The notes beneath the pieces were generated by a model. The model was not told the origin of the DNA. It was given only the letters and a program-made list of their open reading frames with translations, and did not search any database. From Pontibacter akesuensis (GTDB lineage: Bacteria; Bacteroidota; Bacteroidia; Cytophagales; Hymenobacteraceae), in the NCBI RefSeq assembly GCF_001611675.1, contig NZ_CP014766.1:434001-498000 (forward strand): a stretch of 64,000 nt of DNA, in the 5' to 3' direction. Position numbers and translations under genes: made by a program. This document shows, in pieces, positions 27,725-35,940 of the stretch (its first letter is position 1; each line of letters opens with the position of its first letter).

Positions 27725-28774
27725 ATGGGTTTACTGCTTTTATACTTATTTATTGCCCTAGTATTTTCTTTCCTTTGCTCCATGCTGGAGGCTGTTCTGC
27801 TAAGCATAACGCCCGCCTATTCCAGCATCACCTCCCAAAAATCGCCCGAGCTGGGCAAAACGCTGGAGGAGTTCAAAGATAATATCGACCGGCCGCTGGC
27901 TGCCATCCTTACCCTGAACACCTTTGCCCATACCATCGGGGCAGCAGGCGTGGGCGCGCAGGCACAGCTGATCTGGGGCGATGAGTACCTGTCGCTTACC
28001 TCTGGGGTACTGACCATTATCATACTCATCTTTTCAGAGATAATCCCGAAAACAATCGGGGCCAACTACTGGCGGCAGCTCGCCCCCTTTACCGTGCGCA
28101 CACTCAAGGTGCTGATCTACTCGCCGCTTTACCCAATCATTATCTTATCTCAGTTCATCACCAAGCGCCTTAAAAAAGACAAAGACCGCAGCGTACTTAG
28201 CCGCGCCGATTTTACAGCGATGGCGGAGTTGGGCATCAAGCAGGGAATTTTCAAGAAAGGTGAATCACAGATTATCAGAAACATCCTGCGCTTTAACAGC
28301 ATCCTGGTGCGCCACATCATGACGCCCCGTACCGTGATCATCAGCGCACGGGAGGATATGTCGTTGTCTGATTTTTACCGCAATTTTCCGGACCTGCGCT
28401 TTTCCCGAATCCCCATTTACTCCGAGAACCTGGATGATGTGAAAGGCTATGTACTCAAGGAGGAGGTGCTGTCAGGCATCATCAACAACAAAGGGCACCT
28501 GCCCCTCAAATCCGTTGCCCGTAAAATTCAGGTGGTGCCCGAGCACATGGCCATTCCGACGCTGTTTAACCGCCTGTTGGAGCAGCAGGAGCAGATTGCG
28601 CTGGTGGTGGATGAGTATGGCGGCACGGCAGGCCTTATAAGTATGGAGGACATGATCGAGACGCTGCTGGGCATGGAGATAATAGACGAGCTCGACCAGG
28701 TGGCCGACCTGCAGAAATGGGCCCGCCAGAACTGGGAAAAACGCGCCCGCCGCCTCGGCTACACCCCAGAGTAA
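27725..28774 (+). CDS. CNNM (DUF21)/CBS-domain membrane protein, hemolysin-related
   Basis: This is an inner-membrane protein of the CorC/CNNM family, linked in some members to Mg2+ or Co2+ transport. I start at the ATG at 27725 (MGLLLLYLFIALVF), giving 349 aa; the frame is open to a TTG at 27683. The DUF21 domain (~1-180) has three or four helices. A CBS pair follows (RHIMTPRTVIISAR near 195 and IALVVDEYGGTAGLISMEDMIE near 290). The C-terminal CorC_HlyC domain of longer family members is absent, which is normal for this short subgroup. Confidence 0.9.
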   Translation: MGLLLLYLFIALVFSFLCSMLEAVLLSITPAYSSITSQKSPELGKTLEEFKDNIDRPLAAILTLNTFAHTIGAAGVGAQAQLIWGDEYLSLTSGVLTIIILIFSEIIPKTIGANYWRQLAPFTVRTLKVLIYSPLYPIIILSQFITKRLKKDKDRSVLSRADFTAMAELGIKQGIFKKGESQIIRNILRFNSILVRHIMTPRTVIISAREDMSLSDFYRNFPDLRFSRIPIYSENLDDVKGYVLKEEVLSGIINNKGHLPLKSVARKIQVVPEHMAIPTLFNRLLEQQEQIALVVDEYGGTAGLISMEDMIETLLGMEIIDELDQVADLQKWARQNWEKRARRLGYTPE

Positions 28775-28833
28775 AGGCCGCTACCCGGCCTCAATTCCTA
28801 AGGCTATACTTATACATGGGTGTCTGTTTATAC

Positions 28834-29271
28834 TTATACCCCGATGTCCTCGTTCCAGAGAGCCGGCTTTTCCTGTATAAACTTTTGCATCAGCTGGTAG
28901 CATTCGTCATTGTCTGCCACCTCCACGGTTACGCCGCGCGAGCGCAGCAGTTCTTCCTCGCCCATAAAAGTACGGTTCTCCCCAATCACCACTTTTGGTA
29001 TGCCGTACAGCAGCATGGTGCCCGTGCACATGGGGCAGGGAGACAAAGTAGTATACAGTACGCACTCCTGGTACACCGAAGCTGGCTGGCGGCCTGCGTT
29101 CTCGAGCGCATCCATTTCGCCGTGTAGCACCACACTTCCCTCCTGCACGCGCTTGTTATGTCCACGGCCAATAATCTTGCCGTTGTGTACCAGCACTGAT
29201 CCAATAGGAATGCCACCTTCTGAATAGCCCTGCTTTGCTTCGTCTAACGCTGCCTGTAAAAACTGATCCAT
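28834..29271 (-). CDS. cytosine deaminase-like nucleoside deaminase, FCY1 type
   Basis: This 145-aa zinc deaminase starts at the ATG at 29271 (MDQFLQAALDEAKQGYSEGG); the frame is open to 29304. It has the zinc motifs HGE (VVLHGEMDALEN) and PCPMC (TLSPCPMCTGTMLLYG). It closely follows yeast cytosine deaminase in details: GGIPIGSVLVHNGKIIGRGH, the LENAGR segment, and the C-terminal FIQEKPALWNEDIG. It probably deaminates cytosine to uracil rather than tRNA adenosine. It converges on the CNNM gene. The substrate call is by recall of the yeast sequence. Confidence 0.85.
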   Translation of the reverse strand: MDQFLQAALDEAKQGYSEGGIPIGSVLVHNGKIIGRGHNKRVQEGSVVLHGEMDALENAGRQPASVYQECVLYTTLSPCPMCTGTMLLYGIPKVVIGENRTFMGEEELLRSRGVTVEVADNDECYQLMQKFIQEKPALWNEDIGV

Positions 29272-29442
29272 AGTATAATATTTGTGTGAGAGCTTATACT
29301 TCAATTTGACGGGCTGTGTTCAATACAAGAATTTATACTTGCTATTTTATGATTTTGCAGTTACTGAACCTTATCTGCCAACTAATCACCCGCAGGTCTG
29401 TTCTGCAAGTGTAAAGCGGCGGCTTATCTAAAAACACGGCCT

Positions 29443-30927
29443 ATGAAAATACTTTTAACAGGAGCCAATGGCTACATCGGCAAGCGGCTGCTGCCTTTGC
29501 TGGTAGAGCAGCAGCATGAGGTGGTGTGCATGGTGCGGGACATGCGCCGCTTTGCCCTGCCTGAACCGCTGAAGGAGAAGGTGCAGGTGGTGCAGGGCGA
29601 CCTGCTGCTCCCGGAGGGGCTAAAGCAACTCCCCACAAATTTAGATGCTGCTTACTACCTGGTACACTCCATGGGCTCCAACCGGGATGACTTTTCTGAA
29701 GCGGAAAGAATCGGGGCAGAGAATTTTGTCGCCTACCTTAACACCACCTCCGCAAAGCAAATCATTTACCTGAGCGGCATCTCCAACGACGTGAAGCTTT
29801 CCAAGCACCTGGCCTCGCGCCTGTTCGTGGAAGAGGTGCTGGACAAGGCAAACGCCAGCCTCACTGTGCTGCGGGCGGCCATTATCATCGGTTCCGGCAG
29901 CGCCTCTTTCGAGATCATTCGTGACCTGGTGGACAAACTGCCTGTGATGGTGACGCCTAAATGGTTAAAGTCGAGGTGCCAGCCAATTGCCATCCGGGAT
30001 GTGCTTTTCTATTTAGCCGAGGTGCTGGGCCGCAAAGACTGCTACAACCGGAACTTTGAGATCGGAGGTCCGGATGTGTTGACTTACCGGGAGATGCTGC
30101 TGAAGCTGGCCCAAATAAGAAACCTGAAGCGCTACATCCTTACCCTGCCGGTGCTCACACCGCGCCTCTCCTCCTATTGGCTATACTTTGTAACCAGCAC
30201 CAACTACACCCTTGCCCGCAGTTTGGTAGACAGCCTGCGCAACGATGCTGTGGTGCAGGACCATGGCATCAAAGCCGTTATTCCGCACGAGTGCCTGCCT
30301 TACGAGCAGGCAGTGCGGCTGGCCTTTAGCAGAATCGAACAGAACTCGGTGCTGTCGAGTTGGACGGATGCATTGGTGAGTGGCACCATGCCGGTGAATT
30401 ACATGAACTACATACAAGTGCCGGAGCACGGGCTGCTGACTGACAAAAAGCGGCTGAAGTTTGACCGTGACCCGGAAGAGGTGCTCGCCAACATCTGGCG
30501 CATTGGCGGGGAGCGCGGCTGGTACAAAACCGACTTTCTGTGGCGCATGCGCGGGCTGCTCGATAAAATGGTGGGCGGCGTTGGTTTGAGGCGTGGCCGC
30601 CGGAGCCCGAATGAGCTAAAGGCCGGCGACACCATTGACTTTTGGCGCGTGCTGGTGGCCGATAAGCAAAACAGGCGCCTGCTGCTGTACGCGGAAATGA
30701 AATTACCCGGAGAGGCCTGGCTGCAATTCAGGATCTGCCAGGAAGCAGACGGGAATTACCTGGAGCAGTTGGCGGCATACCGCCCCCACGGGTTGGTGGG
30801 CAGGCTGTATTGGTACTCCGTTCTGCCGTTCCACTTTGTTATTTTCGGGGGAATGATACAGAACATCATCAGTTATGGCAAAAGCAAGCCAGCAAACAGG
30901 CTCCTACAGGAAAGTCAAAAATCATAG
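29443..30927 (+). CDS. SDR-type NAD(P)-binding protein with DUF2867
   Basis: This 494-aa protein has an N-terminal Rossmann fold of the extended/atypical SDR group (MKILLTGANGYIGKRLLPLL, then YLVHSMG and IIYLSGISND), about residues 1-300. A C-terminal DUF2867-type domain follows (~330-480), ending in an amphipathic stretch (YWYSVLPFHFVIFGGMIQNII). The reaction is unknown. It stands alone, with 130 bp of A+T-rich upstream sequence after the deaminase gene's divergent start. The domain architecture is common in Bacteroidetes. Confidence 0.87.
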   Translation: MKILLTGANGYIGKRLLPLLVEQQHEVVCMVRDMRRFALPEPLKEKVQVVQGDLLLPEGLKQLPTNLDAAYYLVHSMGSNRDDFSEAERIGAENFVAYLNTTSAKQIIYLSGISNDVKLSKHLASRLFVEEVLDKANASLTVLRAAIIIGSGSASFEIIRDLVDKLPVMVTPKWLKSRCQPIAIRDVLFYLAEVLGRKDCYNRNFEIGGPDVLTYREMLLKLAQIRNLKRYILTLPVLTPRLSSYWLYFVTSTNYTLARSLVDSLRNDAVVQDHGIKAVIPHECLPYEQAVRLAFSRIEQNSVLSSWTDALVSGTMPVNYMNYIQVPEHGLLTDKKRLKFDRDPEEVLANIWRIGGERGWYKTDFLWRMRGLLDKMVGGVGLRRGRRSPNELKAGDTIDFWRVLVADKQNRRLLLYAEMKLPGEAWLQFRICQEADGNYLEQLAAYRPHGLVGRLYWYSVLPFHFVIFGGMIQNIISYGKSKPANRLLQESQKS

Positions 30928-31103
30928 TTATATACAAGTATTAGGTGCCATAGTGTAAAACCTAAGCCTTTCCCCCTAAGTATACTTCAATATCTTTTGC
31001 CAACTATGTTTATGGGCTGCAAAAGTATTTGCAAAAGGCTTACTTTTATTTCCTGACCTCTAAAATATGGCTAACTTTGCCTCGCTATAACGATACTTAC
31101 TTG

Positions 31104-32051
31104 ATGGAGGCTATCAAAGAAACGAACTTCTCCTTTGCCGGTCAAACCGGCTTCTACAAAGGGAAGGTGCGCGATGTTTACTATTTTGAGGATAAACTGG
31201 CCATTGTTGCCACAGACCGCATCAGTGCATTCGACGTGGTACTGCCACGTGCCATCCCCTACAAAGGGCAGGTACTGAACCAGATCGCCAGCATCAACCT
31301 GAAAGCCACTTCCGATATTGTGCCTAACTGGGTGATTGCCACCCCAGATCCCAACGTGACCATCGGCTTTAATTGCACTCCTTTCAAGGTGGAGATGGTG
31401 ATTCGCGGGTACCTGGCAGGACACGCCTGGCGCGAGTACAAAGCCGGCAAGCGTACCGTTTGCGGTGTAGCCTTGCCTGATGGGCTGCGTGAAAACGATA
31501 AGCTGCCCGAGCCCATCATCACCCCGACCACCAAAGCCGATGAGGGCCACGACGAGGACATCTCGCGGGAAGAAATTTTGGCGAAAGGCCTTGTATCTCA
31601 GGAAGATTACCTTAAATTAGAAGGCTATACCAGGGCGCTTTTTGCCCGGGGAACAGAACTTGCGGCGCAAAGGGGGTTGATTTTAGTGGACACCAAGTAT
31701 GAATTTGGTAAGTATAAAGACCAGATTTACCTGATTGACGAAATCCACACCCCCGACTCTTCCCGTTATTTTTACAGCGAAGGCTACGGGGAGCGCCAGC
31801 AGCAGGGCAAGCCGCAACGCCAGCTGTCGAAGGAGTTTGTACGGCAGTGGCTTATTGAGAATGGCTTTCAAGGCAAAGATGGGCAGCAGGTTCCGGAAAT
31901 GACAGACAAAGTAGTGCAAGGAATATCCGAACGCTATATGGAGCTATATGAGGCCTTTACGGGTCAGAAACTTAAAAAAGAACCTTATAATAACGTGCTT
32001 CAACGCATTGAGCAGCACGTAAGTGACAATATTTTTACTGCCGAAAATTGA
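31104..32051 (+). CDS. purC: phosphoribosylaminoimidazole-succinocarboxamide synthase
   Basis: This is the purine-biosynthesis enzyme that joins CAIR and aspartate using ATP to make SAICAR. I start at the ATG at 31104 ([26 protein letters not shown]), giving 315 aa, the length of the longer (yeast-like) PurC form. The hallmarks are GKVRDVY, the [14 protein letters not shown] motif, [26 protein letters not shown] and [16 protein letters not shown]. The sequence TAACTTTG at 31072-31079 matches the Bacteroidetes -7 element 25 bp upstream, without a clear -33 partner. The frame remains open to 31029, but that prefix overlaps the promoter. Confidence 0.96.
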   Translation: MEAIKETNFSFAGQTGFYKGKVRDVYYFEDKLAIVATDRISAFDVVLPRAIPYKGQVLNQIASINLKATSDIVPNWVIATPDPNVTIGFNCTPFKVEMVIRGYLAGHAWREYKAGKRTVCGVALPDGLRENDKLPEPIITPTTKADEGHDEDISREEILAKGLVSQEDYLKLEGYTRALFARGTELAAQRGLILVDTKYEFGKYKDQIYLIDEIHTPDSSRYFYSEGYGERQQQGKPQRQLSKEFVRQWLIENGFQGKDGQQVPEMTDKVVQGISERYMELYEAFTGQKLKKEPYNNVLQRIEQHVSDNIFTAEN

Positions 32052-32104
32052 GTTAATTAAAGTAGTTTTTGGTACATTCGCATTATAATCCTTATTGGTA
32101 GACC

Positions 32105-32482
32105 ATGAAGTACACGATTGATAAAAAAGAAAACTATACAATTATCACGATCGATGAGAAGAAGTTGGATACTTCAATCGCGCCGGACCTGAAGTCTGAG
32201 TTCGTGAAATTGAATGCTGAAGGGATCACCAACCTGATTCTTGACCTGAGCAATGTGAAGTACACTGACTCTTCCGGGTTGAGTTCTATCCTGATCGCAA
32301 ACCGCCTGTGCAACTCTTCAAACGGCTTGCTTATACTTACAGGATTGCAGGACCACGTGATGAAATTGATCACGATCTCTAAGCTGGAGTCTGTACTCAA
32401 CATCCTGCCTACAGTAGAAGAAGCAATTGACCGTGTGTTTCTGCACGAGATTGAGCAGGACCTTACTAACAAGGAAGACTAA
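32105..32482 (+). CDS. STAS-domain anti-sigma factor antagonist
   Basis: This 125-aa protein is a single STAS domain. The phosphorylatable serine lies in YTDSSGLSSIL (about residue 56-60), preceded by the LILDLSNVKY strand. Such proteins bind anti-sigma kinases of the RsbW/SpoIIAB type; none is nearby. The acidic C terminus (HEIEQDLTNKED) is unusual. It is followed 15 bp later by the RNase Z gene, and the purC, STAS, rnz order makes sense as one transcript. Confidence 0.92.
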   Translation: MKYTIDKKENYTIITIDEKKLDTSIAPDLKSEFVKLNAEGITNLILDLSNVKYTDSSGLSSILIANRLCNSSNGLLILTGLQDHVMKLITISKLESVLNILPTVEEAIDRVFLHEIEQDLTNKED

Positions 32483-32497
32483 CCATACCTGCCCGTT

Positions 32498-33415
32498 GTG
32501 GATTTCGAACTCAGGATACTGGGCAGTTCGTCGGCCACACCTTCGGCAAACAGACACCATACCGCACAGGTACTGACCATAGGGAACCAGTACCACTTGC
32601 TAGATTGCGGTGAAGGCACGCAGATGCAGCTGATGCAATACAAGATAAAGTATCAGCGCATCTGCAATGTCTACATCAGTCACCTCCACGGCGACCATTA
32701 TTTTGGACTGGCTGGCCTGCTTTCTACCATGCACCTGAAAGGCCGCCAACTTCCCCTCCACCTCTACGGCCCTCCCGGCCTTGCTGACATTCTAAGCCTG
32801 CAGCTGAAGTATTCTGGTACCAACCTCTGCTACAAGCTTGTTTTCCATGAGTTGGACACTACGGTTCACAAAAAGATATTCGAGGACAAGACTGTTTCGG
32901 TTTATACCATTCCGATGGAGCACCGCATTCCCTGCTGTGGCTTCCTGATCCGGGAAAAGCAGAAACCGCGTCCGCTCATCAAGGAAAAACTCCCCTCCTT
33001 CCTCACGCCGCCGCAACTCGTACGCCTGAAATGGGGCGAGGATATCCGCGACGAGCAAGGCAACGTGGTGCTGCATAATAAGGACGTAACGATGGAGCCC
33101 AAACGCAGCCGCAGCTACGCCTACTGCGCTGACAGCCGCTACAAGCCTGCATTGTTGCCATACCTGCGCCACGTGGACCTGCTTTATCATGAAGCCACCT
33201 TCACTGACGAGCTGCGCGAGCGTGCCGATTATACCTTTCATAGCACCGCTAAGCAAGCCGCCGAACTGGCCGCCGCTGCCGAGGTACGCCAACTGCTAAT
33301 CGGGCACTTCTCGGTGCGCTACAAAGACCTGACGCCCCTGCTCGAAGAGGCCCGGGAGGTTTTTTCAAAAACAGAACTGGCCATCGAAGGCAGCATCTTT
33401 TGCATCCGGGAGTAG
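32498..33415 (+). CDS. rnz: ribonuclease Z
   Basis: This is the tRNA 3'-end endonuclease, a metallo-beta-lactamase-fold protein of 305 aa. It begins at a GTG (32498), where the family N terminus MDFELRILGSSSATP starts. The metal motif is SHLHGDHYFGL (~residue 62). Further ligands are in YCADSRY, LLYHEATF and LLIGHFSVRY. The length is normal. It is probably translated from the STAS gene's mRNA, 15 bp downstream. Its tRNA substrates include those at the right end of the window, although a tRNA with encoded CCA needs it less. Confidence 0.94.
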   Translation: MDFELRILGSSSATPSANRHHTAQVLTIGNQYHLLDCGEGTQMQLMQYKIKYQRICNVYISHLHGDHYFGLAGLLSTMHLKGRQLPLHLYGPPGLADILSLQLKYSGTNLCYKLVFHELDTTVHKKIFEDKTVSVYTIPMEHRIPCCGFLIREKQKPRPLIKEKLPSFLTPPQLVRLKWGEDIRDEQGNVVLHNKDVTMEPKRSRSYAYCADSRYKPALLPYLRHVDLLYHEATFTDELRERADYTFHSTAKQAAELAAAAEVRQLLIGHFSVRYKDLTPLLEEAREVFSKTELAIEGSIFCIRE

Positions 33416-33619
33416 CCATACTTCCTGCACCCCTCTTGTTAGCCATACTTCAATACGCTATTTTCTGTGATACCGCCAGCCGCACCAGGTATACTTCATG
33501 TCTTTCGAGATGCGCTTCTATATATGCTGCAGCGTTAACAGGCACAGCCTGATTGTGCGGAAGAAGTTTGGATTCGCAACATCCATCTTGTAAACTTGTT
33601 GTGGCATAAAATCACACGT

Positions 33620-34408
33620 ATGGCATCCATTCCTCACGCTGATAAAAAGCGGACGCAGCTGTTCCTGGTTCTTAGTGGCATCTTTATCTCTAACGCCTTG
33701 CTGGCTGAATTAATAGGCGTCAAGATTTTTTCCGGGGAGGCACTGTTCGGTTTGCCCGGTGCGCAGCTCCCCTTATTCGGTGGCACTCCGCTGGACTTTA
33801 ACCTGACAGCGGGCGTGATCATCTGGCCGGTGGTCTTCGTGACAACCGACATCATTAATGAATATTTTGGTAAGGAAGGAGTAAAGAAAGTAAGCATCCT
33901 GACGGTGCTGCTTATACTTTACGCTTTTGTAGTGATCACCGCCGTGACAGGCTTGCCTCCTGCCCAGTTCTGGCTCGATGTGAACAGCACCGATGTGCAG
34001 GGAAACCCATTCGACATTAATTACGCCTATAACAGCGTGTACCGCCAGGGGCTTGGGATTATACTTGGCTCAGTCGTGGCCTTCCTGATTTCCCAGTTCC
34101 TCGATGCCACCGTGTTCCATTGGCTCCGCCGCTTCACCGGCAGCAGCAAGATCTGGCTCCGCGCCACCGGCTCCACCCTCGTCTCGCAGCTCATCGACTC
34201 GTTTGTGGTGCTCTTCATCGCCTTTTTCCTGTTCGGCAACTGGTCTATGGAGCAAGTGCTGGCCGTGTCGCTAATGAACTACATCTATAAGTTTGCCATC
34301 GCTATTTTGCTCACGCCGGTGCTTTATCTCGCCCATTTCCTCATCGACAAGTACCTGGGCGAAAAGCAGGCAGCGGAACTAATGGAAGAAGCGGTACTGG
34401 AAAAGTAA
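33620..34408 (+). CDS. queuosine-precursor transporter (YhhQ/VUT family)
   Basis: This is an inner-membrane vitamin-uptake-type transporter that imports preQ0/preQ1 in characterised relatives. I start at the ATG at 33620 (MASIPHADKKRTQLFLVLSGIFISNALLAE), giving 262 aa; a run of TTG codons from 33596 is also in frame. About six to seven helices are visible. The family segments are FNLTAGVIIWPVVFVTTDIINEYFGKEG and GSTLVSQLIDSFVVLFIAF. The gene is monocistronic. No queuosine biosynthesis gene is in the window. Confidence 0.9.
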   Translation: MASIPHADKKRTQLFLVLSGIFISNALLAELIGVKIFSGEALFGLPGAQLPLFGGTPLDFNLTAGVIIWPVVFVTTDIINEYFGKEGVKKVSILTVLLILYAFVVITAVTGLPPAQFWLDVNSTDVQGNPFDINYAYNSVYRQGLGIILGSVVAFLISQFLDATVFHWLRRFTGSSKIWLRATGSTLVSQLIDSFVVLFIAFFLFGNWSMEQVLAVSLMNYIYKFAIAILLTPVLYLAHFLIDKYLGEKQAAELMEEAVLEK

Positions 34409-34478
34409 TGGATTGCTTTATCAGCGGTTTTGCATCAGCTAGTCTCTCCTATCCTTGCATTAGTTTTACTGTCATTCA

Positions 34479-34561
34479 ATACAATTGTCATCTCGACGAT
34501 AGGAGAGATCTTTTTTAAGTTTCCGATAGATCTCTCACTCCGTTCGAGATGACAATTGTAT
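34479..34561. repeat. 83-bp imperfect palindrome, MITE/REP-like
   Basis: Outer arms ATACAATTGTCATCTCGA (34479-34496) and TCGAGATGACAATTGTAT (34544-34561) are exact inverted repeats. Inner arms GAGAGATCT (34503-34511) and AGATCTCTC (34528-34536) also pair. Sequences of the type GTCATCTCGACG...GGAGAGATCT are, as I recall, dispersed in many copies in Bacteroidetes genomes. It may also act as a terminator for the queuosine-transporter gene. Confidence 0.75.
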
Positions 34562-34628
34562 ATTAGTGCTTTAGTGAAGCTTCAAACTGCTGTTCGCTGT
34601 AATACCAAAGTATAAACATCAAAAAACA

Positions 34629-34661
34629 TTTGCACAATTCGCAAAAGGAAGCTTACCTTTG
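34629..34661 (+). promoter_or_regulatory. Bacteroidetes-type promoter of the EamA leader
   Basis: TTTG at 34629-34632 and TACCTTTG at 34654-34661 are exact matches to the -33 and -7 (TAnnTTTG) elements with the standard 21-bp spacing. Transcription should start near 34668, 13 bp before a leader ORF. Confidence 0.75.
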
Positions 34662-34680
34662 CAACCTTGCAAAATAGCAA

Positions 34681-34743
34681 ATGCCGCATCATTTAGCACA
34701 TACACAAATCTTTATTACAGGATACGAACTACACGACCTGTAA
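34681..34743 (+). CDS. putative 20-codon leader peptide
   Basis: An ATG at 34681 opens a 20-codon frame ending in TAA at 34741. It begins about 13 nt from the predicted transcription start. The peptide (MPHHLAHTQIFITG..., ending YELHDL) has four histidines, two of them adjacent, but no long run of any single amino acid. It lies just before two mutually exclusive hairpins, the layout of a transcription attenuator. The peptide probably has no role beyond sensing translation. The amino acid sensed, if any, is unclear. Confidence 0.5.
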   Translation: MPHHLAHTQIFITGYELHDL

Positions 34744-34797
34744 CAGTACCCCACTTCTGCATTTGGGGCTGCTGCAGCCCCTCCTTTTCTATTTTTT
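34717..34797 (+). promoter_or_regulatory. attenuator: antiterminator and terminator stems
   Basis: ACAGG (34717-34721, within the leader ORF) can pair with CCTGT (34737-34741). CCCCA (34749-34753) can pair with TGGGG (34764-34768). The same G run instead pairs in the terminator stem GGGGCT (34765-34770) / AGCCCC (34776-34781), followed by TCCTTTTCTATTTTTT. The two folds exclude each other. The EamA coding region starts 32 bp after the T run. Confidence 0.6.
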
Positions 34798-34828
34798 GGT
34801 TGATTATTTTTTAGACTGGAGGACAATT

Positions 34829-35743
34829 ATGTTCAGAGGAGTCGCCTTGGTATTTCTTGGCGCGTGTAGTTTCGGTGTGCTATCTACGTTTGTAAAGCTA
34901 GCTTACAAGGAAGGTTTTGGCTTGGGTGAAGTAACGGGCACCCAGGTCTTTTTTGGGTTGATTATTCTTTGGACTATCGTGTTGTTGCGCAAGTTGCTTA
35001 GCAGCAAGGGCAACGGCACGTCGTTCAAGGAGGCCTTGAAACTGGTTGCCATGGGCACTGCCACCGGGCTTGTGAGTATTTTTTACTACAAGTGCGTGCA
35101 AACCGTTCCGGCATCCATCGCCATCCTGCTGCTGATGCAGTTTACCTGGATGAGCCTGTTGCTGGATGCTATTATCAAGCGAAAACTGCCCGGCTTGCTG
35201 CAGGTGGGCATGGTTATACTTATCATACTGGGCACTGCCCTGGCTGGCAGGCTTTTCTCCAGCGACATCCCAGATTTTGACCTGACCGGCATCCTGTTCG
35301 GCTTACTGGCCGCACTGTGCTACACGTTCTTCCTGATGGTTAACGGTGCTGTGGGCAACCACCTGCACCCGGCCACTAAAAGCGCCCTGCTGCTGACAGG
35401 TGCGTGCATCTTGGTTTTCAGTGTTTTCCCTCCTTTGTTTCTCGTGAACGGTGCGCTTTTTAACGGCCTGCTGAAATGGGGCATTTTGCTGGCCTTGTTT
35501 GGCACTGTGATACCGCCCCTGTTTTACGCCTACGGCATTCCGAAAACCGGCCTTGGGTTAAGCGCCATCGTGAGTGCAGCGGAGCTTCCAGTGGCCGTGC
35601 TCATGTCGAGTCTGGTGCTGCACGAGGAAGTATGGGCGATTCAGTGGCTGGGGGTGGGGCTGATCCTGCTGGCCATCGTGCTCTCCAATCTCGACTCCGT
35701 CAGAAAAAGAAAAAAACAAAAGGCGGCCACTGTCGCTTTATAA
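34829..35743 (+). CDS. EamA/DMT-family transporter
   Basis: This is an inner-membrane exporter of the drug/metabolite transporter superfamily, 304 aa with ten predicted helices in two EamA repeats. The start at ATG 34829 has an unusually good ribosome site for this window (GGAGGA 6 bp before). The frame is open back to a TTG at 34763, but that stretch is the attenuator terminator. Conserved EamA features include GACSFGVLSTFVKLAY, the PASIAILLLMQFTWMSLLL segment, and the C-terminal ELPVAVLMSSLVLHEEV. The leader suggests regulation by amino-acid supply or another translation-coupled signal. The substrate is unknown; trpS follows but with its own upstream region. Confidence 0.9.
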   Translation: MFRGVALVFLGACSFGVLSTFVKLAYKEGFGLGEVTGTQVFFGLIILWTIVLLRKLLSSKGNGTSFKEALKLVAMGTATGLVSIFYYKCVQTVPASIAILLLMQFTWMSLLLDAIIKRKLPGLLQVGMVILIILGTALAGRLFSSDIPDFDLTGILFGLLAALCYTFFLMVNGAVGNHLHPATKSALLLTGACILVFSVFPPLFLVNGALFNGLLKWGILLALFGTVIPPLFYAYGIPKTGLGLSAIVSAAELPVAVLMSSLVLHEEVWAIQWLGVGLILLAIVLSNLDSVRKRKKQKAATVAL

Positions 35744-35763
35744 AGTATTGGTTGATTGATAGG

Positions 35764-35808
35764 ATGGTTAGGTTCTGCCCGATGCAGCTACCTAACCATT
35801 TCTATTTT
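35764..35808 (+). terminator. terminator of the EamA gene
   Basis: ATGGTTAGGT (35764-35773) and ACCTAACCAT (35790-35799) form a 10-bp perfect stem, followed by TTCTATTTT. Confidence 0.8.
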
Positions 35809-35940
35809 GAGAAAGCTTGATCTGCTCTATCCCCATACTTGAAGCCGAAATCTGAAAGAGCAACGGCAGAAGCCAATTTATACTTCCTGCTTTCGGGCAA
35901 TTTCGCTTAATTTGCAACTGTAACAAGAACACCCTACCCT

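Noticed and set aside
34763-34828. N-terminal extension of the EamA protein from TTG 34763
   Set aside because: It would translate the terminator hairpin and T run; the ATG at 34829 has a strong ribosome site and normal family start.
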